Source of the DNA: JAUSIF01 sp036556265
GTDB lineage: Bacteria; Pseudomonadota; Alphaproteobacteria; Rhizobiales; Xanthobacteraceae
Assembly: GCA_036556265.1 (NCBI GenBank)
Contig: DATBJU010000038.1
Location: 1 to 49,045, forward strand
Direction of reading: 5' to 3'
DNA: 49,045 bases
Of the stretch, positions 8,270 to 17,160 are shown piece after piece. Both the position numbers and the translations under genes were made by a program. Positions within the stretch are counted from its first letter, which is position 1, and each line of letters begins with the position of its first letter. The notes beneath the pieces are model-generated. The model saw only the letters and a list, made by a program, of their open reading frames with translations. It searched no databases and was not told the DNA's origin.

Positions 8270-9295
8270 TCAATCCTCGATCAGGGCGAAGCGCAACAGC
8301 AGCGTCCGTTGCAGTGGACTGAAGTTGTCATCGGACATGACGGTCAGGATCGTCTCGCCGGCCGCGTTCCTGTGCACGTCAAGCGCCTCCATGTTGTCGA
8401 TCTGATTGGCGTTGTCGGCCTCGATCAGAACGGTCCCGCCGATTAACGCGCCGGGCTTGATGTCAGTGAGCGGTACACGACGGATGCGCATGCCGCCGCC
8501 ACGCGTGAAGGAAAAGTGGCGTTCAAGAATAAACAGGTCGCCCGACGGGGTCAGTGCTGCGTCAGTCACGTCGAAGTCGTTGCTGCGTCGTACGCTGAAG
8601 GCACCGGGCGAGGGGCCGCCGACAAGAAATCCCCGGATGTTCCCGCCGCCGTCGAGACCACGCTCGGAAATTGCAATCAATGTCCCACCGAGCGGCAAAG
8701 ATTTTGGCACGAACACCAGCGCTTCGATCCCCTGGTTGCTCGGTAAGTCGCGCAGTCCCGGCGGCGACGTCACCGGCTGGGCACGGGCTGCGAACCCATC
8801 CTTGGCGTAGTCGAAACGAACGAGCCGCTGCACCCGTTCAATGCTGACGAAGAGCATGCCGTCGGCGCGCGCGAGGGACTCGGTGTCGTATCCTTTGGTC
8901 TCGATGAGTGGCCGACCGTTCGCACCGAGCATCGGCGCGATTTCCGTGTCGGCGATGCCGGTTGGACGGTCGCCCTCGGCGAGGATCCGTCCGCGCAGCC
9001 AATAGGCGCGGTCGGTGAGTGCCAGAAAATTTCGCCCGTCCGCCTCGAGGCGAATGCCCGAGATGCCGCCGAACCGATCGGAGTTCGCGGTGAGCGCGAG
9101 ACCGCCGCGAAATTCGAGTTGCCCAAAGCGCCGCCGTTCCGGTTCGCTGCGGCTGAAGGCGACGATTGGCGTCGCATTCACCGTGACCCGAAGCGGCGCC
9201 ACCGCGCCCGATTGGGCGAGCGGCGCGGACGGCCCGATCGCCAGTGCGAGCAGTAGAGCGAGAACTGCTGGGAGCGGGCGAAGGCCCGCCGTCAT
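8270..9295 (-). CDS. Exported phytase-esterase-like protein
   Basis: A 341-residue protein with a signal peptide (residues 1-28, MTAGLRPLPAVLALLLALAIGPSAPLAQ). The remainder matches the family called 'esterase-like activity of phytase', a beta-propeller-type fold: FRGGLALTANSDRFGGISGIRLE, ALTDRAYWLRGRILAEG, SNQGIEALVFVP and ERHFSFTRGGGMRIRRV. Substrate and activity are unproven in this family. Its ATG overlaps the cobT stop by 4 bp (ATGA), suggesting translational coupling to cobST on the minus strand. Whether it has any functional link to cobalt chelation is unclear; the order may simply be a conserved neighbourhood. Confidence 0.82.
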   Translation of the reverse strand: MTAGLRPLPAVLALLLALAIGPSAPLAQSGAVAPLRVTVNATPIVAFSRSEPERRRFGQLEFRGGLALTANSDRFGGISGIRLEADGRNFLALTDRAYWLRGRILAEGDRPTGIADTEIAPMLGANGRPLIETKGYDTESLARADGMLFVSIERVQRLVRFDYAKDGFAARAQPVTSPPGLRDLPSNQGIEALVFVPKSLPLGGTLIAISERGLDGGGNIRGFLVGGPSPGAFSVRRSNDFDVTDAALTPSGDLFILERHFSFTRGGGMRIRRVPLTDIKPGALIGGTVLIEADNANQIDNMEALDVHRNAAGETILTVMSDDNFSPLQRTLLLRFALIED

Positions 9296-11196
9296 CGGCG
9301 CGCCCCGGCGCGCGTTCGCACGCGGCGGGGCGCCGGCTCTGGTATCGCCTGATCGTCGAACAATTCGGCGAGCTTCTCGGTCATCGCGCCGCCGAGTTCC
9401 TCGGCGTCCACGATCGTGACAGCGCGGCGATAGTAGCGCGTGACGTCGTGGCCAATGCCGATCGCGATCAGTTCAACGGGCGAGCGGGTTTCGATGTCCT
9501 CGATCACGTATCGCAGGTGCCGCTCGAGGTAGTTCCCCGGATTGACCGAGAGTGTGGAATCGTCGACCGGCGCGCCGTCCGAGATCATCATCAGGATCTT
9601 GCGCGACTCCGGCCGTGCCAATAGCCGCCTGTGCGCCCAGTCGAGGGCCTCGCCGTCTATGTTCTCCTTGAGCAGGCCTTCGCGCATCATCAGGCCGAGG
9701 TTCTTGCGTGCTCGGCGCCAGGGCGCGTCGGCGGACTTGTAGATGATGTGGCGCAGGTCGTTGAGCCGGCCCGGGTTCGCGGGCTTGTTCGCGGCGAGCC
9801 ATGCCTCGCGCGACTGCCCACCCTTCCAGGCGCGGGTGGTGAAACCGAGAATCTCGACCTTTACGCCACAGCGCTCGAGCGTCCGAGCGAGGATATCGGC
9901 GCAGGTCGCTGCGACGGTGATCGGGCGGCCGCGCATCGAGCCGGAGTTGTCGAGAAGCAACGTAACGACCGTGTCGCGGAAGTCGGTATCGCGCTCGCGC
10001 TTGAACGAAAGCGGCTGGAACGGATCGATGATCACCCGCGAGAGCCGCGCAGGATCAAGCATCCCTTCCTCGAGATCGAACTCCCAGGCGCGGTTTTGCT
10101 TGGCAAGCAGGCGCCGCTGGAGACGGTTCGCGAGGCGCGCGACGATGCCCTGCAGGTGCTGGAGCTGCTTGTCGAGGTAGGAGCGCAGCCGCGACAGCTC
10201 CTCCGGATCGCACAGCTCTTCCGCGCCGACGGTCTCGTCGAAGCGCGTTGTGAAACAGCGATAGTCGGGGCCGCGCGGCTCGTTCTGGCCGCTCTGGCGC
10301 GGGCGCCAGGGCTCGGAGGCATCGCGTGAGTCGGCGGAATCGAAATCCTCGGGCCGGTCGGTAGACGGGGCTTTGTCGGCCTCGGTCGCCGTCTCGGAGG
10401 TGTCGTCCGCGGCGAGCTTGGCCTCGTCCGGCGAAGTTCCTTCCTCGGAATCCTGGCCTTCCGCGGCGTTCTTTTCGTTCGCCTGCTCGGGCTTCTGCTC
10501 GTCCTCGTCTTCGCTGCCGTCCTCGTCGCGGTCGGAAAACTGCTCCTCCCCCATGTCGAGGGAGGTAAGCAACTCGTGCAACGCTTCGGCAAAGCCGCGC
10601 TGATCGTCGATCTCCTCGACCAAGCGGTCGAGCTCGCGATCGGAGCGGCGCTCGATATATTCGCGCCAGAGGCCGACGAGCTTGCGCGCGGCGGGCGGCG
10701 GCTCGAGCCCGGTCAGCCGTTCGCGTACCATCATGGCGAGGGCGTCCTCGAGCGGGGCGTCAGCGCGGTCAGCGATGTCGGAGAAATTGCCACGATGGTA
10801 GCGGTCCTCGAGCATCGCGGTCAGGTTGCCGGCCACGCCCTTCATCCGGCGCGAGCCGATCGCCTCGACGCGCGCCTGCTCGATCGCCTCGAACACCGCG
10901 CGCGCCGGGCCGCCCTCCGGCAGCATGCGCTTGTGGATTGTCGGGTTGTGGCAAGCGAGCCGCAGCGCCATGGAGTCCGCGTGACCGCGCAGGATCGCCG
11001 CGTCGCTTCGCGTCATGCGGCGCGGCGGTTCCGGAAGCCGAACGCGATCGGGTGTGAGCGCCGGCTTCTCGGCGGCGAAAGCAACGTCGAGTTCCGCCTT
11101 GCCGGCGATCGCACGCACGCAACCGGCAATCGCCCGCTTGAAGGGTTCGGCTGGGGCTTCCGAGGATTTGCTCTTGCCAGTGTTCGAGATCGACAT
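9292..11196 (-). CDS. cobT: Cobaltochelatase subunit CobT
   Basis: A 634-residue chaperone subunit of the aerobic, ATP-dependent cobaltochelatase (CobNST), which inserts Co2+ into hydrogenobyrinic acid a,c-diamide during B12 synthesis. The C-terminal von Willebrand A domain has the MIDAS motif DNSGSM (D416, S418, S420). Residues ~200-310 form the very acidic linker typical of CobT (runs of Asp and Glu, EDEDEQKPEQ). The N-terminal domain (residues 10-190) includes the RRMKGVAGNL and DAPLEDALAMMVRERLTG segments. cobS starts upstream with only a 3-bp gap, so cobST is one operon. No cobN is present in the window. Confidence 0.95.
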   Translation of the reverse strand: MSISNTGKSKSSEAPAEPFKRAIAGCVRAIAGKAELDVAFAAEKPALTPDRVRLPEPPRRMTRSDAAILRGHADSMALRLACHNPTIHKRMLPEGGPARAVFEAIEQARVEAIGSRRMKGVAGNLTAMLEDRYHRGNFSDIADRADAPLEDALAMMVRERLTGLEPPPAARKLVGLWREYIERRSDRELDRLVEEIDDQRGFAEALHELLTSLDMGEEQFSDRDEDGSEDEDEQKPEQANEKNAAEGQDSEEGTSPDEAKLAADDTSETATEADKAPSTDRPEDFDSADSRDASEPWRPRQSGQNEPRGPDYRCFTTRFDETVGAEELCDPEELSRLRSYLDKQLQHLQGIVARLANRLQRRLLAKQNRAWEFDLEEGMLDPARLSRVIIDPFQPLSFKRERDTDFRDTVVTLLLDNSGSMRGRPITVAATCADILARTLERCGVKVEILGFTTRAWKGGQSREAWLAANKPANPGRLNDLRHIIYKSADAPWRRARKNLGLMMREGLLKENIDGEALDWAHRRLLARPESRKILMMISDGAPVDDSTLSVNPGNYLERHLRYVIEDIETRSPVELIAIGIGHDVTRYYRRAVTIVDAEELGGAMTEKLAELFDDQAIPEPAPRRVRTRAGARR

Positions 11197-11199
11197 CGA

Positions 11200-12186
11200 T
11201 CAGGACAGCGCGACGTTCACCGTCGATTCGGGAAGTTCGCGCCCAAAGCTACGCTGATAGAACTCGGCAACGAGCGGCCGCTCGAGCTCATCGCACTTGT
11301 TCAGGAACGTGACGCGGAACGCGAAGCCGAGGTCGCCAAAGATCTCCGCGTTGTCGGCCCAGGTAATGACGGTACGCGGGCTCATGACAGTCGACAAATC
11401 GCCGTTGACGAAGGCCGAGCGCGTGAGATCGGCAACGCGTACCATCTTGGAGATCGTGTCACGCCCTTCCGTCGTCCGATACTTCGGCGACTTCGCCAGC
11501 ACGATGTCCACTTCCTTGTCGTGCGGTAGATAGTTGAGCGTGGTCACGATCGACCAGCGGTCCATCTGGCCCTGGTTGATCTGCTGCGTGCCGTGATAGA
11601 GGCCGGTCGTGTCGCCGAGGCCGACAGTGTTCGCCGTCGCGAACATGCGGAACGCCGGATGCGGACGGATCACCTTATTTTGGTCGAGCAGCGTGAACTT
11701 GCCGGAGAGTTCCAGCACGCGCTGGATAACGAACATGACGTCCGGGCGGCCTGCGTCGTACTCATCGAAGCAGAGCGCGACGTTGCGCTGGAGCGCCCAC
11801 GGCAGGATCCCGTCCCGGAACTCGGTAACCTGCAAACCGTCCTTCAGGACGATCGCGTCCTTGCCGACGAGATCGATCCGGCTGATGTGGCTGTCGAGGT
11901 TCACGCGCACACAGGGCCAGTTTAGCCGGGCAGCGACCTGCTCGACGTGGGTCGACTTGCCGGTGCCGTGATAGCCGGCGATCAGAACGCGGCGGTTGTG
12001 GGCGAATCCGGCCAGGATCGCGAGCGTCGTGTCGCGGTCGAAGACGTAATCCGGATCGAGATCGGGAACGTGCTCCTCGGTCTGCGAATAGGCGGGAACG
12101 TCCATATCGACATCGAGGCCAAATACCTGCCGCACCGACACCTTCATGTCGGGGAGGCCGGCGACTTGCGGGATGGCCGTGGTCAT
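11200..12186 (-). CDS. cobS: Cobaltochelatase AAA+ subunit CobS
   Basis: A 328-residue MoxR-like AAA+ ATPase that pairs with CobT to power cobalt insertion by CobN. Walker A GYHGTGKST is at residues 71-79. Walker B is in the NVALCFDEYDAG segment, and sensor/arginine-finger motifs follow (FRMFATANTVGLGDTTGLYHGT). Length and the N-terminal DVDMDVPAYSQTEEHVPDLDPDYVF match CobS of rhizobia. The ATG is at 12186. Roughly 180 bp upstream contain no gene and presumably the operon promoter; I see no cobalamin riboswitch there. Confidence 0.96.
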   Translation of the reverse strand: MTTAIPQVAGLPDMKVSVRQVFGLDVDMDVPAYSQTEEHVPDLDPDYVFDRDTTLAILAGFAHNRRVLIAGYHGTGKSTHVEQVAARLNWPCVRVNLDSHISRIDLVGKDAIVLKDGLQVTEFRDGILPWALQRNVALCFDEYDAGRPDVMFVIQRVLELSGKFTLLDQNKVIRPHPAFRMFATANTVGLGDTTGLYHGTQQINQGQMDRWSIVTTLNYLPHDKEVDIVLAKSPKYRTTEGRDTISKMVRVADLTRSAFVNGDLSTVMSPRTVITWADNAEIFGDLGFAFRVTFLNKCDELERPLVAEFYQRSFGRELPESTVNVALS

Positions 12187-12364
12187 TGATTCTCCGTGGC
12201 CCCGGTGGACCGAGGCTGATTCGTTCGGGCTAGGCTAAACGGGCTGGCCGGATTGGATATAGGGCAAAAATTAGCAGAAACACCGTGGTTCGCGCGATAG
12301 CCGCCCGCGAATTTGGCTAATCAATTGGGAATGCAGGGAATTGTTGCGGTGCGGCCGCTTCGGT

Positions 12365-12838
12365 TCAGATTCCGCCCGCCAGATACCCGCCGTCCACGTT
12401 GATGACGGTTCCGGTGATGATCTTTGCGGCGGGCGAAGCAAGGAACACGGCCGCTCCCACAAGTTCGTCGAGCTCGCCGAAACGAGCCATAGGGGTCCGC
12501 CGGAGCGCACGGTCGCGCCGCTCGGGGCTCAAGGCTGCCTTGGTCAATTCGGTCGGGAAAAAGCCAGGCGAGATCGCGTTCACGCGCACGCCCCGCTCGG
12601 CCCATTCGACCGCGAGCGTTTTCGTCAGGCCAATGATGCCGTGCTTGCTGACGGCGTAAACCGCCGCGCGCGGCCATCCGCGATGCGCCGCCATGGAACC
12701 GATCGTAATGATCGAGCCATGCCTGCGAGCCAGCATGAGACGACCGACCTTGGTGCAGGCAAAGAATACGCTGCGCATGTTTGTCGCCATGACCGAGTCG
12801 TAGTCGGCGGCGCTGAATTCCTCAGCGGGCTTGAGGAT
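12365..12838 (-). pseudogene. 5'-truncated short-chain dehydrogenase/reductase (SDR)
   Basis: The frame encodes the C-terminal ~155 residues of a classical SDR oxidoreductase: EFSAADYDSVMATNMRSVF, the catalytic serine in TIGSMAAHRG, the YAVSK catalytic Tyr/Lys, and the C-terminal VINVDGGYLAGG. The N-terminal Rossmann segment with the TGxxxGIG cofactor motif and the NNAG motif is missing. The homology stops abruptly at KPAEEF near 12838. Upstream, the same frame runs into sequence that is coding on the opposite strand. With no cofactor-binding half it should be inactive. It is best read as one side of a deletion junction. Confidence 0.75.
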
Positions 12839-12925
12839 CTGCTGCAGGTCGTGGGACTGGTGTTGACGATCGTGTTCCCGGAAATTGCGCTGTGGCTGCC
12901 GCGCACGCTCGGCTTGTTGCAATAG
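12832..12925 (+). pseudogene. 3' remnant of a TRAP transporter large permease (DctM-like)
   Basis: On the plus strand, an open frame ending with TAG at 12923-12925 encodes LLQVVGLVLTIVFPEIALWLPR and then a few residues. This has the look of the last transmembrane helix and terminus of DctM-type TRAP permeases (typically ...VAFPxISLWLP...). Only about 30 codons remain; everything upstream is replaced by the antisense SDR fragment. It has no start or promoter and is a gene remnant. The family call rests on a short motif, hence the moderate confidence. Confidence 0.55.
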
Positions 12926-12940
12926 ATCGGCGGGCCTCGA

Positions 12941-13564
12941 TCAGCAGAGGCCGGCGCTCTTCAAATAATTGTACGCCTGGATTACCGCGCGCAGACGCTC
13001 CTCGAAGGAGCGGTCGCCGCCATGACTGTCAGGGTGGTGGCGTTTCACGAGTTCCTTGAAGCGCGCCTTGATCTCAGGGGCGGTCGCGCTGAATTCCAGA
13101 CCCAGCACTTCGAATGCTTTGCGTTCGGCATTGCGGATCGGGCGTACGTCCTGGTCCGGGTTGGGACGCACGCCGCCGTTCACACCGTCAACGAATCCGA
13201 ATGGGTCTTGCCACGTGAAGCCGGGACCGTGTCCGGACGGTTCCGCCGTGCCGCCGGCGCGGCGCGAGGCGTTCATGCCCATGCGCCAGGTAGGTCGATG
13301 GCCGGTGAGCGCTTCCTTCTGGTAGGCGATCACGTCGTCGTCGGAGAGGCCGGCGAAGTAATTGTAGGAGGCGTTGTAGGCGCGCACGTGGTCGAGGCAG
13401 TAGCGCCAATACTCGCCCTCGCGGCCGCGTCCTTTGGGCGCCCGGTGGGTGCCGCGGCGGTCGCAGCCGGGCCATTCGCAGGCTCGCTGCGTTGCGGCCG
13501 CGGGGCGCTCCGGTGTGCGCCGGACACGGATGCGATCAAAGAGGGGCGAGTCGAACTTCATCAT
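12941..13564 (-). CDS. J-domain protein (C-terminal DnaJ domain)
   Basis: A ~207-residue co-chaperone-like protein with its J domain at the C-terminus: KAFEVLGLEFSATAPEIKARFKEL followed by the HPD tripeptide (KRHHPDSHGG). HPD stimulates Hsp70/DnaK ATPase in all known J proteins. The N-terminal part holds a Cys-containing patch (CEWPGCDRRGTHRAPKG... CLDHVRAYN) that looks like a small zinc-binding module. The start is set at the first of two tandem ATGs (13564 or 13561) before KFDSPLF; an upstream extension to 13594 is less likely. It is divergent from bolA, 109 bp away. The partner DnaK is not in the window. Confidence 0.87.
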   Translation of the reverse strand: MMKFDSPLFDRIRVRRTPERPAAATQRACEWPGCDRRGTHRAPKGRGREGEYWRYCLDHVRAYNASYNYFAGLSDDDVIAYQKEALTGHRPTWRMGMNASRRAGGTAEPSGHGPGFTWQDPFGFVDGVNGGVRPNPDQDVRPIRNAERKAFEVLGLEFSATAPEIKARFKELVKRHHPDSHGGDRSFEERLRAVIQAYNYLKSAGLC

Positions 13565-13673
13565 TGGATTATGATCGGGACTTTGCGGCGGCACAAGGAA
13601 GCTGCTGTGACGTTATCACTGCAAGATTGCCGCCGCGTTGACGCGCTTCACCCTGCGTGTCAGGCGAACAGAT

Positions 13674-13940
13674 ATGGGTACGATCGACCGAATCCGGAAT
13701 AGCCTTGCGGCGGCGCTCACGCCCGCGCGGCTCGACGTGATCGACGAAAGTGGGATGCACGTCGGCCACTCCGGCGCCGTGCCCGGCAAGATCACTCATG
13801 TGCGTGTGGTCGTCGAAGCGGAGGCATTCCGCGGCAAGAGTCGGGTCGAGCGTCACCGCGCGGTCAACGAGTTGCTGAAGAACGAGATCGCCGCGGGGCT
13901 GCACGCGCTCGCGATCGATGCGCGGGCTCCCGGCGAGTGA
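13674..13940 (+). CDS. bolA: BolA-family protein
   Basis: An 88-residue BolA/YrbA-type protein with the class-II KH-like fold: an N-terminal helix (IDRIRNSLAAAL), a HVGHSG loop, then VRVVVEAEAFRGKSRVERHRAVNELL. The FRGKSRVERHR segment with its invariant His is the family hallmark. BolA proteins pair with monothiol glutaredoxins in iron-sulfur and iron homeostasis; that partner is not seen here. The ATG at 13674 is preferred over an upstream in-frame start because it opens directly into the first helix. Its TGA abuts, with no spacing, the stop codon of the convergent CorC-like gene. Confidence 0.92.
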   Translation: MGTIDRIRNSLAAALTPARLDVIDESGMHVGHSGAVPGKITHVRVVVEAEAFRGKSRVERHRAVNELLKNEIAAGLHALAIDARAPGE

Positions 13941-15275
13941 TCAAGCCGCCCGGCCGGGCGTTGTCGCGTCCTTGCGTGCGAGCGGGATGACGCGGAGAGA
14001 GGTGACGCGGTTGCGCGCCTTGCGCAGCACTTGGAATCTGTAGCCGTGAAAAGTGAATGTCTGACCGACTTCAGGGATCTGCCGCGCCTCGTGGATCACG
14101 AGACCAGCGACCGTGGTGGCCTCCTCGTCGGGCAGGTTCCAGTCCATTGCGCGGTTGAGGTCGCGGATCGGTACGGCACCGTCGACCGTAACGGAGCCGT
14201 CTCCGTGCGGGCGGACGCCGCTCACCGAAATGTCGTGCTCATCGGCGATGTCGCCGACGATCTCCTCAAGAAGGTCCTCGAGCGTCACAAGACCCATTAC
14301 CTCTCCGTATTCGTCGACCACGAGAGCAAAATGCGTCTTGCGGCGCAGAAATGCCCGAAGCTGGTCGGTGAGGGGACGGCTGTCGGGGACGAACCAGGGC
14401 GGGAGTGCGAGCGATCCGATGTCGATATTGGCTGGGTTTCCGCCGGCGGCCGCGAGAGCGCGCAGAAGATCCTTTACGTGCAGCAGCCCTACGATGTTCT
14501 CCGGGCTGCCGCGCCAGAGCGGGAGACGCGTAAAGGGTGCAGCGAGCACCTCCTCGACGATTTCCCCCGGCGGCTGGTCTGCATCGACGGCGACCATGTT
14601 GGTGCGGTGAATCATGATGTCGCCGACCTCGAGCTCGCCGAAGCGGAAAAGGTTCCGGATGAGCTCGGCCTGAGTTTTTTCGACGTTGCCATACTTCGCC
14701 GACACGTTAACGAGACCCTCAAGCTCGCCGTAGGTGAGAATTTCCTGATTCGTCGCCTCCTTGACGCTTAGCAGGCGGAGGATCGCGCGCGAGGCGTTGT
14801 TGAGCGCCCAGTTCAGCGGATAGAAGACGAGGAACGAAAAGTGCAGCGGGTAGGCGATCCACAGCGAGACGGGTTCCGGCTCGCGAATCGCAAGTGTCTT
14901 CGGCACCTGCTCACCGACGACGATATGCAGCGACGAGAACACGAGGAAACCGACAAGAAACGAAGTCAGATGCAACGCTTGGTCCGGCATGCCGAGGGGG
15001 GTGAGTAGCGGCGTCAGCAGTGCGGACACCGTCGGCTCGCCGACCCAGCCGAGTCCAAGCGAAGCCATGGTGATGCCGAGCTGGCAGCAGGCGAGGTAGG
15101 CTTCGATGCTCTTCAGTATTCGCTGGGTGAGACGCGCGCCAAAGCGTCCGTCATCGACCATTGCATCGATGCGGAATCCTCTCGACTTGACCAGCGCGAA
15201 CTCGGCAGCGACGTAGAATCCGTTGGCTGCAAGGAGGAAGACGGCGAGGAGTACGTTGAGAGCGGTTGCGCTCAT
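13941..15275 (-). CDS. CNNM/CorC-HlyC-type membrane protein with CBS pair
   Basis: A 444-residue membrane protein (often annotated 'hemolysin family' or CorC/TlyC), related to CNNM magnesium/cation transporters. The DUF21 transmembrane domain spans residues ~1-195 (four hydrophobic segments with CQLGITMASLGLGWVGEP between them). Two CBS domains follow (~210-335: IMIHRTNMVAV, FALVVDEYGEVMGLVTLEDLLEEIVG), then a CorC_HlyC transporter-associated domain to the end (VTVDGAVPIRDLNRAMDWNLPDEE...). Its start overlaps the aroB stop by 4 bp, placing it last in an aroK-aroB operon. Haemolytic activity is not implied. Magnesium/cobalt efflux is a family inference. Confidence 0.92.
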   Translation of the reverse strand: MSATALNVLLAVFLLAANGFYVAAEFALVKSRGFRIDAMVDDGRFGARLTQRILKSIEAYLACCQLGITMASLGLGWVGEPTVSALLTPLLTPLGMPDQALHLTSFLVGFLVFSSLHIVVGEQVPKTLAIREPEPVSLWIAYPLHFSFLVFYPLNWALNNASRAILRLLSVKEATNQEILTYGELEGLVNVSAKYGNVEKTQAELIRNLFRFGELEVGDIMIHRTNMVAVDADQPPGEIVEEVLAAPFTRLPLWRGSPENIVGLLHVKDLLRALAAAGGNPANIDIGSLALPPWFVPDSRPLTDQLRAFLRRKTHFALVVDEYGEVMGLVTLEDLLEEIVGDIADEHDISVSGVRPHGDGSVTVDGAVPIRDLNRAMDWNLPDEEATTVAGLVIHEARQIPEVGQTFTFHGYRFQVLRKARNRVTSLRVIPLARKDATTPGRAA

Positions 15276-16414
15276 GCGGCGATCTTCTCTTCCAGAAATT
15301 CGGACACCTGCGTCGGCGGTATGTCGGCGGCAACGAATGCCCCGCCGATGCCTCGCGTCAGTATGAAGTTCAGCTTGCCGCGCGTGACCTTCTTGTCCTG
15401 ACCGATGTGTGCGATCAGCATCTCGGCGGTGAGCCGCTCGCCCGGGATGTCTGCGATTGCGGTCGGCAAGCCGGCTTCCTTGAGATGCGCTGCGACGCGG
15501 CGAGTGTGTTCGATCGGCGACAGTCCGCGTCGGGAGGCAAAATCGAAAGCGAGCACCATGCCGATCGCAATCGCCTCGCCGTGCAGCAGGCGATCGGAAT
15601 AGCCGGTCGCGGACTCAAGCGCGTGCCCGAAGGTATGGCCGAAGTTCAGGAGTGCGCGCTCCCCCGCTTCGTGCTCGTCACGGCCGACGATTGCCGCCTT
15701 GTGGCGGCAGCTCGTGGCAATCGCTTCGGCTCGGGCGGCGCCACCGGCGAACACTTCTGCGCGCTTTTGTTCGAGCCACGAGAAGAACGGCGCGTCAGCG
15801 ATAAGCCCGTACTTGACGACCTCGGCGTACCCGGCGCGGAATTCGCGCGGCGGCAAGGTGTTGAGCAACGCCGTATCGGCAAGCACCAGCACCGGCTGGT
15901 GAAACGCGCCGACAAGATTTTTCCCGTGCCGCGTGTTGACCCCAGTCTTACCGCCGACCGAGGAGTCGACCTGCGCAAGGAGCGTCGTCGGAATTTGCAC
16001 GAAGTCGATGCCGCGGCGCGCAATCGCCGCCGCAAAGCCTGCCAAGTCGCCGACGACGCCGCCGCCCATCGCGATCACGAGATCGCCGCGTTCGATCCTG
16101 GCGTCGAGGATGGCGTCGACAATCGTTTCCAATGAACGATAGTTCTTCGAAGCTTCGCCGGCCGGAATGACGATCCTGGTAGTCCGGATGTCAGCGCCCG
16201 CCAGCGCCCGTTCGAGGCGCGGCAGGTGCAGTGCGGCAACGGTTTCGTCCGTGACAATCGCGGCCGCGGCGCCGGGGCGAAGCCGAGCGATGCGTTGCCC
16301 CGCTTCGTCGAGCAGACCCTCTCCGATGACAATGTCGTAGCCGCGCTCACCGAGAGCAACCGGCACGTTGATCACCGCTGCCCGGGCGGACACCTTTTCC
16401 GTGGTGCCGCTCAT
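15272..16414 (-). CDS. aroB: 3-dehydroquinate synthase
   Basis: A 380-residue enzyme that converts DAHP to 3-dehydroquinate, the second step of the shikimate pathway, using NAD+ and a divalent metal. The nucleotide and active-site block MGGGVVGDLAGF...IPTTLLAQVDSSVGGKTGVN is intact. Metal ligands lie in the AGYAEVVKYGLI glutamate and in LNFGHTFGHALE plus the HGEAIAIGM histidine. Length is normal. It overlaps aroK by 4 bp at its start (ATGA) and the CorC-like gene by 4 bp at its end, so the three are translated as one operon. Confidence 0.97.
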   Translation of the reverse strand: MSGTTEKVSARAAVINVPVALGERGYDIVIGEGLLDEAGQRIARLRPGAAAAIVTDETVAALHLPRLERALAGADIRTTRIVIPAGEASKNYRSLETIVDAILDARIERGDLVIAMGGGVVGDLAGFAAAIARRGIDFVQIPTTLLAQVDSSVGGKTGVNTRHGKNLVGAFHQPVLVLADTALLNTLPPREFRAGYAEVVKYGLIADAPFFSWLEQKRAEVFAGGAARAEAIATSCRHKAAIVGRDEHEAGERALLNFGHTFGHALESATGYSDRLLHGEAIAIGMVLAFDFASRRGLSPIEHTRRVAAHLKEAGLPTAIADIPGERLTAEMLIAHIGQDKKVTRGKLNFILTRGIGGAFVAADIPPTQVSEFLEEKIAA

Positions 16415-16998
16415 TGCCGGGCCTCCAGCCGTTGCGTGAGCTCAGCCATGATCGCGTCGACCACGACTTCGTGCGGTCCCTCGCGTGAGGTCACAACGAT
16501 ATCGGCCTCGGCGTAAATCGGCTCACGCTCGGTCAGCAGTTGCTGCAACGTCGCCTCCGGATCCTTGTCCTTGAGGAGCGGCCGGTCGGTCTTGCGACGG
16601 ACCCGGCGCATCAGCACCGGGATTTCCGCCTTCAGCCAAACCGCGATCGCTCGCTCGCGCACGAGCGCGCGGGTACTCGCGTTCATCAACGCGCCGCCGC
16701 CGGTCGCGATGACGGCCGGACCGTCGTCGAGAAGCCGCGCGATCACGCGAGCCTCGCCGTCGCGAAAATAGGGCTCGCCATGCTTGGCGAAGATCTCGGA
16801 GATCGGCATGCCCGCCGCCTTTTCAATCTCGGCGTCCGCATCGACGAACGGAAGGCCGAGCCGTGGCGCGAGGCGACGGCCGATTGAGCTCTTGCCGGAG
16901 CCGGGCATGCCGACGAGCACGATCGAGCGCGCGCCGAGCCGCGCGCGCAAGGCTGCGGCGGTTCGCTCGTTTGACTCGTCTTGCGCGGCCTCGCTCAT
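16411..16998 (-). CDS. aroK: Shikimate kinase
   Basis: A 195-residue P-loop kinase that phosphorylates shikimate at C3. Walker A GMPGSGKS is near residues 30-37. The shikimate-binding DADAEIE and TGGGAL motifs are present, and the lid arginine is in RKTDRPLL. The N-terminal ~20 residues are an extension before the core. It is the first gene of the aroK-aroB operon. The ATG at 16998 follows a region without a convincing promoter. Confidence 0.96.
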   Translation of the reverse strand: MSEAAQDESNERTAAALRARLGARSIVLVGMPGSGKSSIGRRLAPRLGLPFVDADAEIEKAAGMPISEIFAKHGEPYFRDGEARVIARLLDDGPAVIATGGGALMNASTRALVRERAIAVWLKAEIPVLMRRVRRKTDRPLLKDKDPEATLQQLLTEREPIYAEADIVVTSREGPHEVVVDAIMAELTQRLEARQ

Positions 16999-17160
16999 GG
17001 GTTCCGGGCTCGAAATTCGGGGTTGCGGAGGAGGCTACATGATAGCCGCTTCCGGGCCACGGTCGCAAAAGAGGACGATGAGGACGGTGAACGCTTGCCA
17101 ACGGCGGGCAATCGGCTAATCCGGGCACATTCCGAACGGCCGAATCGGCGACGAAGCAGC

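Noticed and set aside
12187..12364. Cobalamin riboswitch upstream of cobST
   Set aside because: No B12-box-like element or matching long-range pairing was recognised in the ~180 bp region.
12341..12925. A 194-codon plus-strand frame as a full gene
   Set aside because: Only its last ~30 codons resemble anything (a TRAP permease tail). The rest is antisense to the SDR fragment.
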